Shown in pieces: positions 14,957 through 24,717 of a DNA stretch of 43,062 bases (position 1 is the stretch's first letter; each line of letters begins with the position of its first letter). A program made the translations under genes and the position numbers. The stretch is from Pseudobdellovibrionaceae bacterium (GTDB lineage: Bacteria; Bdellovibrionota; Bdellovibrionia; Bdellovibrionales; UBA1609), in assembly GCA_025354795.1 (NCBI GenBank), contig JANXMF010000214.1, positions 1 to 43,062 of the forward strand. Reading direction: 5' to 3'. The notes under the pieces are model-generated. The model worked only from the letters and a program-made list of their open reading frames with translations. It searched no databases and was not told the origin of the DNA.

Positions 14957-16519
14957 ATGAATCGCCAGTCTGCCCTGATCGTGTTCGTCGCCGTTCTGGC
15001 TTCTCTGCTGGAAATTATAGACACGTCCATCGTTAACGTCGCCCTACCCACTATGATGGGAAATCTGGGCGCAACATTGGAAGACATCTCCATGGTTATT
15101 ACCGGTTATGCTATTGCCAACGCGGTGGTATTACCGGTGGCCTCATGGCTTGGCGAGCGCATTGGCCGACGCAAGTACTATCTGGGCTGCATCTTATTTT
15201 TCACCGCGGCATCGGTCGCCTGCGGTCTAGCCCCAAATTTATTTTGTTTAACCATTTTTCGCATCCTGCAGGGCCTCGCCGGCGGTGCCCTGCTGCCCAC
15301 CTCGCAAACTTTAATCTACGAGCAGTTTCCCAAAGAAAAGGCGGGAATGGCGGGCGCGATTTTTGGCATGAGCGTAATGATTGGCCCGGCCTTGGGGCCC
15401 GTGCTGGGAGGCTACCTCACCGATCAATTTGGCTGGCGCTCAATCTTCAACGTCAATCTGCCGTTAGGACTTTTGGCATTTTTTGTGGGAGCGCTGGTGA
15501 TTTCCAATCCCACCTACATGCAAGCCCAAGAGGGCAAGGCCAAGCCCAAACTCGACACCTGGGGCTTAGCTTTGCTGGTGGCCGGAGTCGGATGTTTGCA
15601 ATATGTTCTCGAGCGCGGCCAGTCGGAGGATTGGCTTAGTTCAAAGGCGATTTTCATCAACACGCTCATCGCCGGCTTTTGCCTTCCTACCTTTGTGTGG
15701 TGGGAACTGAGGGTCAAGGATCCGATCATTAACGTGCGGCTGTTTTTGGAATCTACGGTCCGCTATGGCGTAATGCTGATGATGTGCTTGGGATTTTTTC
15801 TCTACGGCTTAATTTTTGTTTTGCCGATTTTTTTAGGAGTGACGTATCACTATGATGCCACTCAAATCGGAGCGATGTTCATACCGGGTTCGCTGGTAAC
15901 CATCATGATGATGCCGTTTATCGGGCGCTTTATGCAGGCTGGGGTGAATCCAAAAATCTTAATCTTCACCGGATTTATGTGCCTTGAGTTGTGCTGCCTG
16001 ATGATGCTGCAGTTTTCGCCGGCGTCACCCAAAGAAGAAATTTTGCACATGCTCTACATGCGTGGGTTCGCGCTAGCGTTTTTATTCGTGCCGATCAATT
16101 CAGGGATTCTCAGCCAATTCACCGGCTCTGCCATGGGTCAGGTCTCCGGCCTGCTCAACCTGTTTCGACAAATCGGCGGTAGCATGGGAATCGCCCTGGT
16201 GGCCACGCTGCTGACCTCGCTGAGCCATCAAAACTATTTAGATTTAGTTGGGAGGGTCTCGCTCCTCAATCCTAATGTGCAAAACTTTTATGCGCGCTCA
16301 AACGGCGCGCTTGAGTCCAAGCTCAGCAAGGAAGTCGGCTTCAACGCCGGCGCTCAGGATGTTTTGCAAACCCTTTATCACAAGGTGCAGAACCAGGTTT
16401 TTATGATGGGCTTTTTGCAATTGGTCATGATCATGATGATTCTCACCGGCTTTGCGTTTGTTCCCCTGGCCTTGCTCAAGTTCAAACGCAAGTCCGCGGT
16501 AGTTCTCGACGCGCATTAA
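14957..16519 (+). CDS. EmrB-type DHA2 multidrug efflux transporter (MFS, 14 TM)
   Basis: A 520-residue major-facilitator pump with 14 predicted membrane segments, typical of the DHA2 drug:H+ antiporters. Segment 1 carries LEIIDTSIVNVALPTMMG (motif D1), loop 2-3 carries LGERIGRRKYYLG (motif A), and segment 5 carries motif C in GPALGPVLGGYL, followed by FGWRSIFNVNLPLG, which is nearly diagnostic for EmrB. It expels hydrophobic toxins together with the adaptor and the TolC-like channel. The start at 14957 is 9 bp after the adaptor stop, with a weak GGGG site. It ends the operon; no clear terminator hairpin was seen. Confidence 0.93.
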   Translation: MNRQSALIVFVAVLASLLEIIDTSIVNVALPTMMGNLGATLEDISMVITGYAIANAVVLPVASWLGERIGRRKYYLGCILFFTAASVACGLAPNLFCLTIFRILQGLAGGALLPTSQTLIYEQFPKEKAGMAGAIFGMSVMIGPALGPVLGGYLTDQFGWRSIFNVNLPLGLLAFFVGALVISNPTYMQAQEGKAKPKLDTWGLALLVAGVGCLQYVLERGQSEDWLSSKAIFINTLIAGFCLPTFVWWELRVKDPIINVRLFLESTVRYGVMLMMCLGFFLYGLIFVLPIFLGVTYHYDATQIGAMFIPGSLVTIMMMPFIGRFMQAGVNPKILIFTGFMCLELCCLMMLQFSPASPKEEILHMLYMRGFALAFLFVPINSGILSQFTGSAMGQVSGLLNLFRQIGGSMGIALVATLLTSLSHQNYLDLVGRVSLLNPNVQNFYARSNGALESKLSKEVGFNAGAQDVLQTLYHKVQNQVFMMGFLQLVMIMMILTGFAFVPLALLKFKRKSAVVLDAH

Positions 16520-16829
16520 CTAAAATTTGGTCCAGGTCGGTCAGAAAGGTCCTTCATTTTTATTATTGATACTCCGTAAGGAAGCCAGGCAAGCTCACAA
16601 TACGGCCTATTGATTACGATATTTTGAAAAGCAAAGTGAATGCACTTTTGCCGAAAGCTAAAAAGGTTCCGTCTGCTGCCGGTTAGGTGCGCATTCGCCT
16701 CAATTATTATCAATGTCCCGTCAGGCGGCCGCTCGTGCGTAAAATCGCTTTACACTCGTGCGAATCTCATGCGCTGGAACCAAGCAAAAGCCACTCTCGC
16801 CAGACACAAGACCTGCATCTTCGAGATGC
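16520..16829. other. 310-bp gap after the efflux operon, with a possible gene remnant
   Basis: No intact gene is supported. The only protein-like stretch is a receiver-domain-like tail at 16570-16686, described separately. A 65-codon minus-strand frame over the same bases has no ribosome site or motif. No strong terminator hairpin with a T run was found. Confidence 0.5.
16570..16686 (+). pseudogene. Possible remnant of a response-regulator receiver domain C-terminus
   Basis: A 38-codon open stretch between stops reads GKLTIRPIDYDILKSKV followed by NALLPKAKK. This matches the end of a receiver domain (strand 5 with Lys-Pro-like turn, then helix 5 ending in a hydrophobic LL and basic tail). 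There is no start codon with a ribosome site, and nothing of the phospho-acceptor part is present. It looks like the tail of a deleted gene, but chance similarity is possible. Confidence 0.25.
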
Positions 16830-17135
16830 ATGAAGGCCTTAACCCTTTCCGTTCTGATTCTCGCGCTCTCCATCGGCCCCAGTGTTCACGCGGTCAACGC
16901 GGGGGCCGACCTGCGCAGTGCTCAGGCAGTGATGGCGGAGGCGCTCAGTAAGCTCGAGCCTAAGCACGGCAATCCAGAAGCTCACTTGGTCTCACTCAAA
17001 ACTATTCATACGGCTTGCGTGTTTGTCGCCATGGCGGGTGCAATGGCGTATTATATAGCGTGCCCCGGTCAGTCGGCGCATCCCACACCCATGATTCCGC
17101 CCGCGTCCTCTTTGCTCTCGCCCGAGGCTAAGTAA
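16830..17135 (+). CDS. Small secreted protein, 101 residues
   Basis: A small exported protein of unknown function. ATG 16830 opens a clean signal peptide (MKALTLSVLILALSIG, cleavage after SVHA near residue 21). The mature part is about 80 residues, with a short helical region, a hydrophobic stretch CVFVAMAGAMAYYIACPG near residues 65-82 with two cysteines, and a Pro/Ser-rich tail. The ribosome site is weak. It lies between the efflux operon and uvrC, converging with uvrC with 3 bp between the stops. Confidence 0.6.
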   Translation: MKALTLSVLILALSIGPSVHAVNAGADLRSAQAVMAEALSKLEPKHGNPEAHLVSLKTIHTACVFVAMAGAMAYYIACPGQSAHPTPMIPPASSLLSPEAK

Positions 17136-17138
17136 GGC

Positions 17139-19004
17139 CTACTCTTCTTCTTGATCCATCTCACGCAATTGCAGCAACACACGCTCCGCCACGACTCGAT
17201 TCATGCCCGGCAATTCTGTCAGCGCCTCCAACGGCGCAAGCATAATTTTGTCGACGCTGCCAAACGTCTTGAGCAAAGTCTTTTTGCGTTTTTCGCCAAG
17301 CCCGCGAATCGCATCCAAGACACTGGTCAAAGTTTTGTCGTCACGCAGTTTACGGTGATAGTTGATGGCGAAACGATGGGCCTCGTCACGAATGCCGGTG
17401 AGGATTTGGAACGCTTCGGAGTTGGTGGGAAAAATCACCGGGTTCTGACGACCAGGGAGAAAAAACCGCTCTTGGCTCATGCTGACTTCGGATTCTTGAA
17501 AATCGCCTTGTATGCGCGCTTTGGCCAAGCCCGCCACTGGAATGTCCGGGCGGCCGATCTCCTTAAGTACCGCGACCGCCATACTAAGTTGGCCCTTGCC
17601 TCCGTCGACTACAATCAAATCCGGTTCTTCGTACTCAGTGTGGGTAAATCTTCGACTCAAGACTTCCTTCATCGCCGCGAAATCGTTGCTGCCCTCAACC
17701 GTTTTTATTTTGTAGCGGCGGTAGTCGGCTTTGCGCGGCAAACCGTCTTCAAACACCACTTGGCTCGCCACATTCTCCGCACCCTGAAAATTGGAAATAT
17801 CAAAGCACTCAATGCGCTGGGGAAGATTTGGCAACGAAAATTTTTCTTGAATCAGCGCCAAACCTTGGGCCTGCTGGTCCGCCTTGTTTACCGCGTCCTG
17901 GAAATGGCTCTTTGCATTGGTCAGTGCCAACTCCATTAGGGCTTTGCCCTCGCGGCCATTGACCACGGCTACTTTGGCGCGCTTTTTTTGACGCTCCACA
18001 AACACAGCTTGTAGTAGTTTGATAATATCTGAGCCAAGATCCACTGGCAGAATGATTTCGTCGGGAATAATATTCTCTGAGTAATATTGATTGAGAAAAG
18101 AGGTTAGCCAGTCTCTGATTTCCTCAAGATCGGAATGGCAATCAAAGCGGTTCATAAAGTGCGGACGCGAACCAATCATTAGGCCGCCGCGAACATGCAG
18201 AGTCTCAATCAAAGTGCCCCGCTTGTCGCCAACAAAAGCGATCACATCCTGATCGTAGTCCCTGTCGAGTGTAACCGCCGACTGCCGTTCCCAGATGCGT
18301 TCGATTGCGGTCAGCGAATCGCGGATTTTAGCGGCTTGCTCAAAGCGCTCTTCTTTGGCCGCGACTTTCATGCGCGTTTCAAGATCTTTGAGGGTGTTAC
18401 CGCTGCGGCCCTTTAGGAAACTCAAACACGACTCAATATCTTGGCGGTAGGCCTCCACCCTAATTAACTCCACGCAGGGGGCCGTGCACTGACCAATTTG
18501 ATAGGAGATGCATGGACGCGTGCGCGACTTAAAAAAACTATCGGTGCAATCGCGAATTTTGAAGGTCTTGTTCAAGAAACGGATGGTTTCGCGCACCGAA
18601 AGACCCGATGCGTACGGTCCAAAATAAACCGCGCCATCGGAGTGCACCCGCCTGGCCAAATAAAAGCGCGGGAATTTTTGCTCAATGCTCACGCGGATAT
18701 ATGGATAGGACTTATCGTCTTTAAGGCGGATATTGTAGCGCGGGCGGTACTTCTTGATGAGCGACGCTTCGAGCAAATAAGCTTCGACTTCGGTCTTGGT
18801 CAAAATGTATTCCACATTTTGCACCTGAAGCATTAAAAATTTAGTCTTAACAGCACTGTCGGGAAGGGCACCGAAGTAAGTTCGCACCCGCGCACGCAAG
18901 CTTTTGGCCTTGCCCACGTATACCACTTTGTCGCGGGCGTTTTTCATAATGTAAACGCCGGGCTCAGTCGGAAACTGCGCGACTTTTTCTTTGAGCCCGT
19001 TCAC
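17139..19004 (-). CDS. uvrC: UvrABC system protein C (excinuclease subunit)
   Basis: A 621-residue UvrC, full length for the family. The GIY-YIG nuclease domain is at the N-terminus (PGVYIMKNA and [18 protein letters not shown]), making the 3' incision. A UVR motif for UvrB contact lies near residues 205-240 ([19 protein letters not shown]). The RNase H-like domain with FDISNFQGA and [12 protein letters not shown] makes the 5' incision, and the end is a helix-hairpin-helix region ([16 protein letters not shown]). The GTG start at 19004 overlaps the uvrB stop as GTGA. It is the last gene of the gltX-cysS-uvrB-uvrC operon. Confidence 0.97.
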   Translation of the reverse strand: MNGLKEKVAQFPTEPGVYIMKNARDKVVYVGKAKSLRARVRTYFGALPDSAVKTKFLMLQVQNVEYILTKTEVEAYLLEASLIKKYRPRYNIRLKDDKSYPYIRVSIEQKFPRFYLARRVHSDGAVYFGPYASGLSVRETIRFLNKTFKIRDCTDSFFKSRTRPCISYQIGQCTAPCVELIRVEAYRQDIESCLSFLKGRSGNTLKDLETRMKVAAKEERFEQAAKIRDSLTAIERIWERQSAVTLDRDYDQDVIAFVGDKRGTLIETLHVRGGLMIGSRPHFMNRFDCHSDLEEIRDWLTSFLNQYYSENIIPDEIILPVDLGSDIIKLLQAVFVERQKKRAKVAVVNGREGKALMELALTNAKSHFQDAVNKADQQAQGLALIQEKFSLPNLPQRIECFDISNFQGAENVASQVVFEDGLPRKADYRRYKIKTVEGSNDFAAMKEVLSRRFTHTEYEEPDLIVVDGGKGQLSMAVAVLKEIGRPDIPVAGLAKARIQGDFQESEVSMSQERFFLPGRQNPVIFPTNSEAFQILTGIRDEAHRFAINYHRKLRDDKTLTSVLDAIRGLGEKRKKTLLKTFGSVDKIMLAPLEALTELPGMNRVVAERVLLQLREMDQEEE

Positions 19005-21085
19005 TTATCCCCCGCGACGACGGCGGAAAACTCCTTATCCACTTCGCCATTGTGCATGGACAAATCAAGTACCTCAAGACGTTTGATTTCATCGCGAATC
19101 CGCGCCGCCTCTTCAAACTCAAGACCGTTCGAAGCCCGCTTCATTTGCTTGCGTAGCTTGGCGATCTGAGCCGCCAACTTCTTAGGATCACCGGTGTAGA
19201 CCGCGATGTTTTCACGCAAGACTTTCTTACGCTCCTTGGCATCACGCACCATCACTTCCATCCCCATCAAATCACTAAGGCCCTCGCTAATGCGCTTTTT
19301 GATGGTAGTGGGAGTGATGCCGTTTTCCACATTGAACTTTTCTTGAATCGCGCGGCGGCGATTGGTCTCACCGATCGCCTTGGTCATCGACTCCGTCATT
19401 TTGTCGGCGTAAAGCACCACCTGCCCGTTGATATTACGAGCCGCGCGGCCAATGGTTTGGATCAACGAACGCGCTGAGCGCAGGAAGCCCTCTTTGTCGG
19501 CGTCGGTAATGGCCACTAACGACACTTCAGGAATGTCGAGACCCTCGCGCAACAAATTGATGCCAATTAAAACGTCAAAAATTCCGAGCCGCAAATCGCG
19601 AATAATTTCGGTGCGCTCCAAAGTCACAATATCGCTGTGGAGGTATTTGACCTTCACCCCGAGGTTTTCGTAGTAGCTGGTCAAATCCTCGGCTGTGCGT
19701 TTGGTTAGGGTCGTGATCAGTACGCGCTCGTGGCGGGCGGCCCGCGCGCGGATTTCTTGTAGAAGATCGTCGACTTGAAATTTCACCGGGCGCACGCTGA
19801 TCTGGGGATCGACGAGGCCGGTGGGGCGAATGATTTGCTCGATGACAATGCCTTCGCTTTTGCGCAGCTCGTATTCGCCTGGGGTCGCCGACACATAAAC
19901 CACTTTGTCCATGTGATTTTCGAACTCTTGAAAATTCAACGGGCGATTGTCGAGAGCCGAAGGCAGGCGAAAACCATGCTCCACCAGCGTCAGCTTGCGC
20001 GCGCGGTCGCCGCGGTACATGCCGCCAATCTGCGGCACCGTAACGTGGCTCTCATCGATAAAGCACAGAAATTCATCGGGAAAATACTCAATTAGCGTGG
20101 GCGGTGCCTCGCCCGGCGCGCGGCCGGTGAAGTGACGCGAGTAATTTTCAATGCCGGGGCAGGAGCCCATCTCCTGAATCAGTTCCAAATCGTATTGTGC
20201 GCGCATCTCCACCCGTTCGCGCTCCACATACTTCATCTCCGTCTGATAATATTGAATGCGTTCGCGCAGTTCATCGCGAATAGTCTCCACCGCGCGACGA
20301 TTTTGCTCCTCACCGCTGACGTAGTGGCTGCCCGGATAAATCGCCACTTTATCCAGCTCTTCGATCAGTTGCCCCCGCAATGGATCGACCCACGACAGCT
20401 TGTCGATAAAATCGCCAAAAAACTCGATGCGGATCGCCCGTTCTTCTTCCGACGGCGGAAAAACCTCAACGACATCACCACGCACGCGAAACGTACCGCG
20501 CGAAAAATCGATATCGTTGCGCTTATACTGAATGCGCACCAGTTCGCGCAGAAAAGAATCGCGGCGGATCTCTTTGTTCGCCTCCACCCGAATCATCATG
20601 TCTTGATAAGCCTCGGGACTGCCCAAACCATAAATGCACGAAACACTGCTGACAATAATCACATCGCGCCGATCAAAGAGCGAACGCGTGGCCGAATGGC
20701 GCATGCGATCGATTTGCTCATTGATCGCCGAATCTTTTTCTATATAGGTACCGCTTGAAGGCAAATAGGCCTCGGGCTGATAATAATCGTAGTAGCTTAC
20801 AAAATATTCCACCGCGTTCTTGGGAAAAAGCTCCTTGAACTCGGCGTAGAGCTGGGCCGCCAAAGTTTTATTGGGTGCCAAGATCAACGATGGTAAATTC
20901 ATTTCGTTTATAACGTGGGCCATGGTGAAGGTTTTGCCTGAACCTGTGACCCCTAGAAGAGTTTGATGGGCGATGCCCCGGCGGGTGTTGTCGATAAGTT
21001 CCCGAATCGCCTTCGGTTGGTCGCCCGCCGGTTTGAATTTTGATTCGAGTTTGAACTTGGACAGGGGCTCCCGTTTCATACTCAC
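19001..21085 (-). CDS. uvrB: UvrABC system protein B (damage-verifying helicase)
   Basis: A 694-residue UvrB. Near the N-terminus are [11 protein letters not shown] and Walker [11 protein letters not shown]; then the damage-probing beta hairpin [12 protein letters not shown], the DESH Walker B box ([12 protein letters not shown]), the C-terminal helicase motifs ([25 protein letters not shown]) and a final UVR domain ([14 protein letters not shown]). I chose GTG 21085: it has GGGAGG at seven bases and forms a GTGA overlap with cysS, like the other junctions of this operon. ATG 21079 is the alternative. UvrA is not in the window. Confidence 0.97.
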   Translation of the reverse strand: MSMKREPLSKFKLESKFKPAGDQPKAIRELIDNTRRGIAHQTLLGVTGSGKTFTMAHVINEMNLPSLILAPNKTLAAQLYAEFKELFPKNAVEYFVSYYDYYQPEAYLPSSGTYIEKDSAINEQIDRMRHSATRSLFDRRDVIIVSSVSCIYGLGSPEAYQDMMIRVEANKEIRRDSFLRELVRIQYKRNDIDFSRGTFRVRGDVVEVFPPSEEERAIRIEFFGDFIDKLSWVDPLRGQLIEELDKVAIYPGSHYVSGEEQNRRAVETIRDELRERIQYYQTEMKYVERERVEMRAQYDLELIQEMGSCPGIENYSRHFTGRAPGEAPPTLIEYFPDEFLCFIDESHVTVPQIGGMYRGDRARKLTLVEHGFRLPSALDNRPLNFQEFENHMDKVVYVSATPGEYELRKSEGIVIEQIIRPTGLVDPQISVRPVKFQVDDLLQEIRARAARHERVLITTLTKRTAEDLTSYYENLGVKVKYLHSDIVTLERTEIIRDLRLGIFDVLIGINLLREGLDIPEVSLVAITDADKEGFLRSARSLIQTIGRAARNINGQVVLYADKMTESMTKAIGETNRRRAIQEKFNVENGITPTTIKKRISEGLSDLMGMEVMVRDAKERKKVLRENIAVYTGDPKKLAAQIAKLRKQMKRASNGLEFEEAARIRDEIKRLEVLDLSMHNGEVDKEFSAVVAGDK

Positions 21086-22536
21086 TTCGCGACCTCCCAC
21101 TCACTACCCTGAGCCCCGTCTTGCACCGCTATGCCCATATCTTTTAGCTGCACGCGCAATTCATCGGCGCGTTTGAAGTCTTTGTTGGCGCGGGCACTGG
21201 TGCGTTCCTTCACCAAACCATTGATTTGGGCGCGATCGAGTTTCTTTTGCTTTAAAAGCATGTCGTCCAAGGTTGTTAAAAATTCCGCCGGCGGTTCGGC
21301 AAAAAGACTCAGCTTTTGCCCCAGCCACTGGCTCCATTGCAAGAACGCCTGCCCGATGGCGGCCTTTTGCGGCGTCACCGCTCCCGGAGTGCGAGTCAAA
21401 TTATTAAAACCGCGTACCACCTCGAACAACCGCGCCAAGGCTTCGGGCGTATTGAAATCGTCATCTAAACTGGTTTCGACCCCCAATTTTGCGTCCGTCA
21501 AAACTTTGGCAAAATCCGCGGGCGGTGCCTTGTCCTGAGGGGATTGAATGATTTTCGTCGCCCAACATAGTGCCGAGTAAAGGCGCGCCAAATTGGAAAT
21601 CACATGCTCGATCTGCCCCGGCGAGAAATCCAAAACGCTGCGGTAATGCGCGGACAACATCAGGTACTTAAATATTTCTGGATTGTACTCCTGCATGAAC
21701 GAACGTGCCGAACGCACGTTGCCAAGCGATTTGGACATTTTTTGCGAGCCAAAGTTCAGCATATTGTTGTGCATCCAGTAGCGTGCCAGCACCTTGCCGC
21801 TAAGGCCCTCACTTTGCGCCACTTCATTCTCATGATGAGGAAAAATCAGATCGAGCCCCCCGCCATGAATATCAATCGTGTCCCCCAAGATTCCGCGCAC
21901 CATGGCCGAACACTCGATGTGCCAACCGGGACGACCGTCACCCCAGGGCGAGGGCCAGAACGGCTCACCTTCCTTAGCTTTCTTCCACAGGGCAAAATCC
22001 GAAGCGTGTTTTTTGCGCGAATCCACCTCGATGCGCACACCGGCCTCCAGGTCTTCAATGTTCTTATGGGATAATTTTCCATACTCTGGAAACGCATGCA
22101 CATCGTAGAACACATCGCCCTCGACTTCATAAGCTTTGCCCTTGGTGATAAGGTCGCTGACGAACGCGATGATTTCGGTCATAAACTCAGTGACTTTAGG
22201 GTTGCGCGTATGCTTGTGCAAGTTCAGCGCATTGAAGTCCTGTTCAAACTCGGCGATAAAACGGGTGGCGATCTCCTCGGCAGGAACTTTTTCTTTCAAG
22301 GCGCGATTAATAATTTTGTCATCCACATCGGTGTAGTTGTAAATAAACTGCACCTTTAGGCCGCGATACTCGAGCCAATTCCGAACCACATTGAAAAAAA
22401 TGGCGCCGCGAAAATTTCCCACGTGCAGAAAATCATAGACCGTGGGTCCGCACACATACATTTTCACTTGGCCCGGAGTGAGCGGAACAAACTCTTCCTT
22501 TTTATGGCTCTGGGAATTGTAAATGACAATGCTCAC
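21082..22536 (-). CDS. cysS: Cysteinyl-tRNA synthetase
   Basis: A 484-residue class I aminoacyl-tRNA synthetase charging tRNA-Cys. The zinc ligand C29 lies in [15 protein letters not shown], which also holds the HIGH-type motif (HVGN at 38-41). Other zinc-site residues are in GWHIECSAM and PHHENEVAQ. The KMSKS loop is intact (KMSKSLGN). The C-terminal helical domain carries [14 protein letters not shown]. The GTG start at 22536 overlaps the gltX stop as GTGA and its own stop overlaps the uvrB start in the same way. Complete, of normal length. Confidence 0.97.
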   Translation of the reverse strand: MSIVIYNSQSHKKEEFVPLTPGQVKMYVCGPTVYDFLHVGNFRGAIFFNVVRNWLEYRGLKVQFIYNYTDVDDKIINRALKEKVPAEEIATRFIAEFEQDFNALNLHKHTRNPKVTEFMTEIIAFVSDLITKGKAYEVEGDVFYDVHAFPEYGKLSHKNIEDLEAGVRIEVDSRKKHASDFALWKKAKEGEPFWPSPWGDGRPGWHIECSAMVRGILGDTIDIHGGGLDLIFPHHENEVAQSEGLSGKVLARYWMHNNMLNFGSQKMSKSLGNVRSARSFMQEYNPEIFKYLMLSAHYRSVLDFSPGQIEHVISNLARLYSALCWATKIIQSPQDKAPPADFAKVLTDAKLGVETSLDDDFNTPEALARLFEVVRGFNNLTRTPGAVTPQKAAIGQAFLQWSQWLGQKLSLFAEPPAEFLTTLDDMLLKQKKLDRAQINGLVKERTSARANKDFKRADELRVQLKDMGIAVQDGAQGSEWEVAK

Positions 22537-24017
22537 GTTGGCCCCTTTTCCATATGCTGCAAAACATGCTCCGCGCGGGCGATCAAAAGTTTTTTATTGA
22601 GCAACGGCACCAGCATTTTCAGTTCTGTTCCTTGCGGAGTGCCGATCACCGCGACCCGCACCGGTTGAAAGAGATGCTTGCCCTTTACGCCGAGTCCCTC
22701 TTTAATCGAGTCCTGCAATTTCAGGAAGTCACTTTCCTCCATGTATTCGCTATTAAATTTTTCAACGCCCGTTTTCCACGCCTCGATCACAATCTTAGTT
22801 GTCGGCCAACTCAAAACTTCGCGCGCATCCTCTTTCACCGGGACAGGTGCCTCATTGAGCGGGCGAAAGAGTTCCACCGCATCCTTGAGATTCGTCATGC
22901 TGGTTTTGAGCGTGTTCAAAGCCCGCTCACGCCACGCCGGATCTTTGGGCATTACCAAACCCGCCTCGGTCAAAAATGGTTCCACTCGCCGCCATAGTTC
23001 CTCCGCCGGTAGGGCGCGCAAGTGCGTGGCATTGACCCAGCTCAACTTTTGCTCGTCAAATACCGCCGGCGACGAGTTTAAACGCTCATAAGAAAACTGA
23101 TTGATCATCTCTTCCATCGACAAAATCTCCTGGGCCTCCGGAGAGCTCCAGCCGAGCAACGCCACAAAATTATTCAGCGCCTCGGGCAAGTAACCGTTTT
23201 GCGCATATTCAAAACAGCTCGTAGCCCCATGGCGCTTTGACAATTTCTGGCGGTCCGAACCCAAGATGATGGAAAGGTGCCCGAACTTCGGCAGCTCATA
23301 GTGAAAAGCCTCATAGAGCATCATTTGACGTAATGTATTGCTCAAATGTTCCTCAGCGCGAAACACGTGGCTAATCTTCATCAATGCATCGTCGATGGCA
23401 CAACAAAAATTGTAAACCGGCATGCCGCTCGAACGCAGCATTACGAAATCTCCCACCATATCCGACGGAAACGTCACCTCTCCGCGCACCAAATCCGGCA
23501 GGACATGATCTTTCTTAGTCCGCACCTTAAAGCGAACCGAGGCCTTATGGCCCTTTTCCTTGTGTTCTAAAGCCTTGGCCAGCGGCCAATCGCGATAAGG
23601 TGAATTCACTTGCGGAGGCTTTCCGAGCCGGAGGGATTCCTTACGCTGCACTTCGATCTCATCATCCGTCATAAAACAATGATAGGCTAAACCGTCGGCC
23701 AGCAGTTTCTCCGCGTGCTCTTTGTAAATGCTCAGGCGAAGGCTCTGGCGGTAAGGACCGTGCGGACCCACATCGATGAGCGATATTGAGTCGGGACCCT
23801 CTTGCCATTTTAGACCAAGCCAGGCGAGATCATTAATTTGCATCTGCATCGACTCTTCGGTGCTGCGGGCCTGATCGGTGTCTTCGATGCGCAAGATAAA
23901 TTCGCCGCCATGATGTTTGGCGAAGAGATAGTTGTAGAGGGCGGTGCGTGCACCGCCCACATGCAAATAGCCGGTGGGCGACGGGGCAAAGCGAACGCGA
24001 ACAGGGGAATTAGACAT
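22533..24017 (-). CDS. gltX: Glutamyl-tRNA synthetase
   Basis: A 494-residue class I synthetase. The HIGH-type motif is in RFAPSPTGYLHVGGARTALY near residue 8, followed by FILRIEDTDQARS, typical of GluRS. The KMSKS equivalent is QKLSKRHGATS near residue 257. The C-terminal anticodon-binding domain is present. Whether it is discriminating for tRNA-Glu cannot be told here. ATG 24017 has a GAGGTG ribosome site at good spacing. It is the first gene of the operon; a weak promoter (TTCAGT, 17 bp, TAGGAT on the minus strand) can be drawn in the 45 bp before it. Confidence 0.96.
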   Translation of the reverse strand: MSNSPVRVRFAPSPTGYLHVGGARTALYNYLFAKHHGGEFILRIEDTDQARSTEESMQMQINDLAWLGLKWQEGPDSISLIDVGPHGPYRQSLRLSIYKEHAEKLLADGLAYHCFMTDDEIEVQRKESLRLGKPPQVNSPYRDWPLAKALEHKEKGHKASVRFKVRTKKDHVLPDLVRGEVTFPSDMVGDFVMLRSSGMPVYNFCCAIDDALMKISHVFRAEEHLSNTLRQMMLYEAFHYELPKFGHLSIILGSDRQKLSKRHGATSCFEYAQNGYLPEALNNFVALLGWSSPEAQEILSMEEMINQFSYERLNSSPAVFDEQKLSWVNATHLRALPAEELWRRVEPFLTEAGLVMPKDPAWRERALNTLKTSMTNLKDAVELFRPLNEAPVPVKEDAREVLSWPTTKIVIEAWKTGVEKFNSEYMEESDFLKLQDSIKEGLGVKGKHLFQPVRVAVIGTPQGTELKMLVPLLNKKLLIARAEHVLQHMEKGPT

Positions 24018-24062
24018 GGTTTCACCTCAAATAGAGGATCTATCCTACAATGAAACCAAGTT

Positions 24063-24554
24063 TTACTGAATATTAAAGATGGCGCGAACTTCGTCTTGAG
24101 CGCGCAGTTCGTCGTGACCGGTGGCTAGCGAAAGCTCGCGCAGCAACAGAGTGCGAGCATTGTCGAGCATCTTACGCTCGCCAAAACTGAGTTCTTTATC
24201 GACTTTGAGTAAAAATAGGTCGCGCAGAACTTCGGCGATTTGATAAACCGAGCCGGTCTTAATTTTTTCCATATATTCACGATAGCGGCGATTCCAGGTT
24301 TGATTGTCGATCTTGACGTTGGTCTCACGCAGAATCTCAATAACCTTCTTGGCTTCATCACGCGAGATGATCGGGCGTAATCCAACGGCTTCCGCGTTGT
24401 TCTTAGGCACCATAATCTTCATGCCTGAGTCAATTATATTGATACTGTAGAATGTGTGTTTGGTGCCAAGGATCTCTTTGGTCTCGATCGCTGTGACTTT
24501 ACCCACGCCATGACCAGGATAAACAGCATTGTCGCCGACCTTGAATGAAACCAT
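24063..24554 (-). CDS. CarD/CdnL-family RNA-polymerase-binding regulator
   Basis: A 163-residue CarD/CdnL-type protein. The N-terminal Tudor-like RNA-polymerase-interaction domain starts with FKVGDNAVYPGHGVGKV, the family signature, and continues through KHTFYSINIIDSGMKIMVP. The C-terminal half is a helical DNA-binding domain (NRRYREYMEKIKTGS near residues 90-104, then EVLRDLFLL). Such proteins stabilise open complexes at rRNA and other sigma-70 promoters. I chose ATG 24554 because GGAGGG precedes it at good spacing; the frame is open 38 codons further up. It lies 45 bp upstream of gltX on the same strand. Confidence 0.92.
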   Translation of the reverse strand: MVSFKVGDNAVYPGHGVGKVTAIETKEILGTKHTFYSINIIDSGMKIMVPKNNAEAVGLRPIISRDEAKKVIEILRETNVKIDNQTWNRRYREYMEKIKTGSVYQIAEVLRDLFLLKVDKELSFGERKMLDNARTLLLRELSLATGHDELRAQDEVRAIFNIQ

Positions 24555-24717
24555 GAAAACCCTCCAGCCGTATTTGAAAGTTCGGATCTGATCCGAAAGA
24601 GCTAGTGGTTTACCATTTTTGACACGTATAATCAAATATAGTCGGGGCATATTAACAAAAATCGGCACTTGTCGTGAAATTTTTACTGAGTGCGCCTCGC
24701 CAAGTGTAGCTGGATCG

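Noticed and set aside
17151-17939. 262-codon plus-strand frame opposite uvrC
   Set aside because: Antisense shadow of uvrC, with no ribosome site or family match.
20132-20758. 208-codon His-rich plus-strand frame opposite uvrB
   Set aside because: The His-rich composition arises from reading the antisense of uvrB; no start signal.
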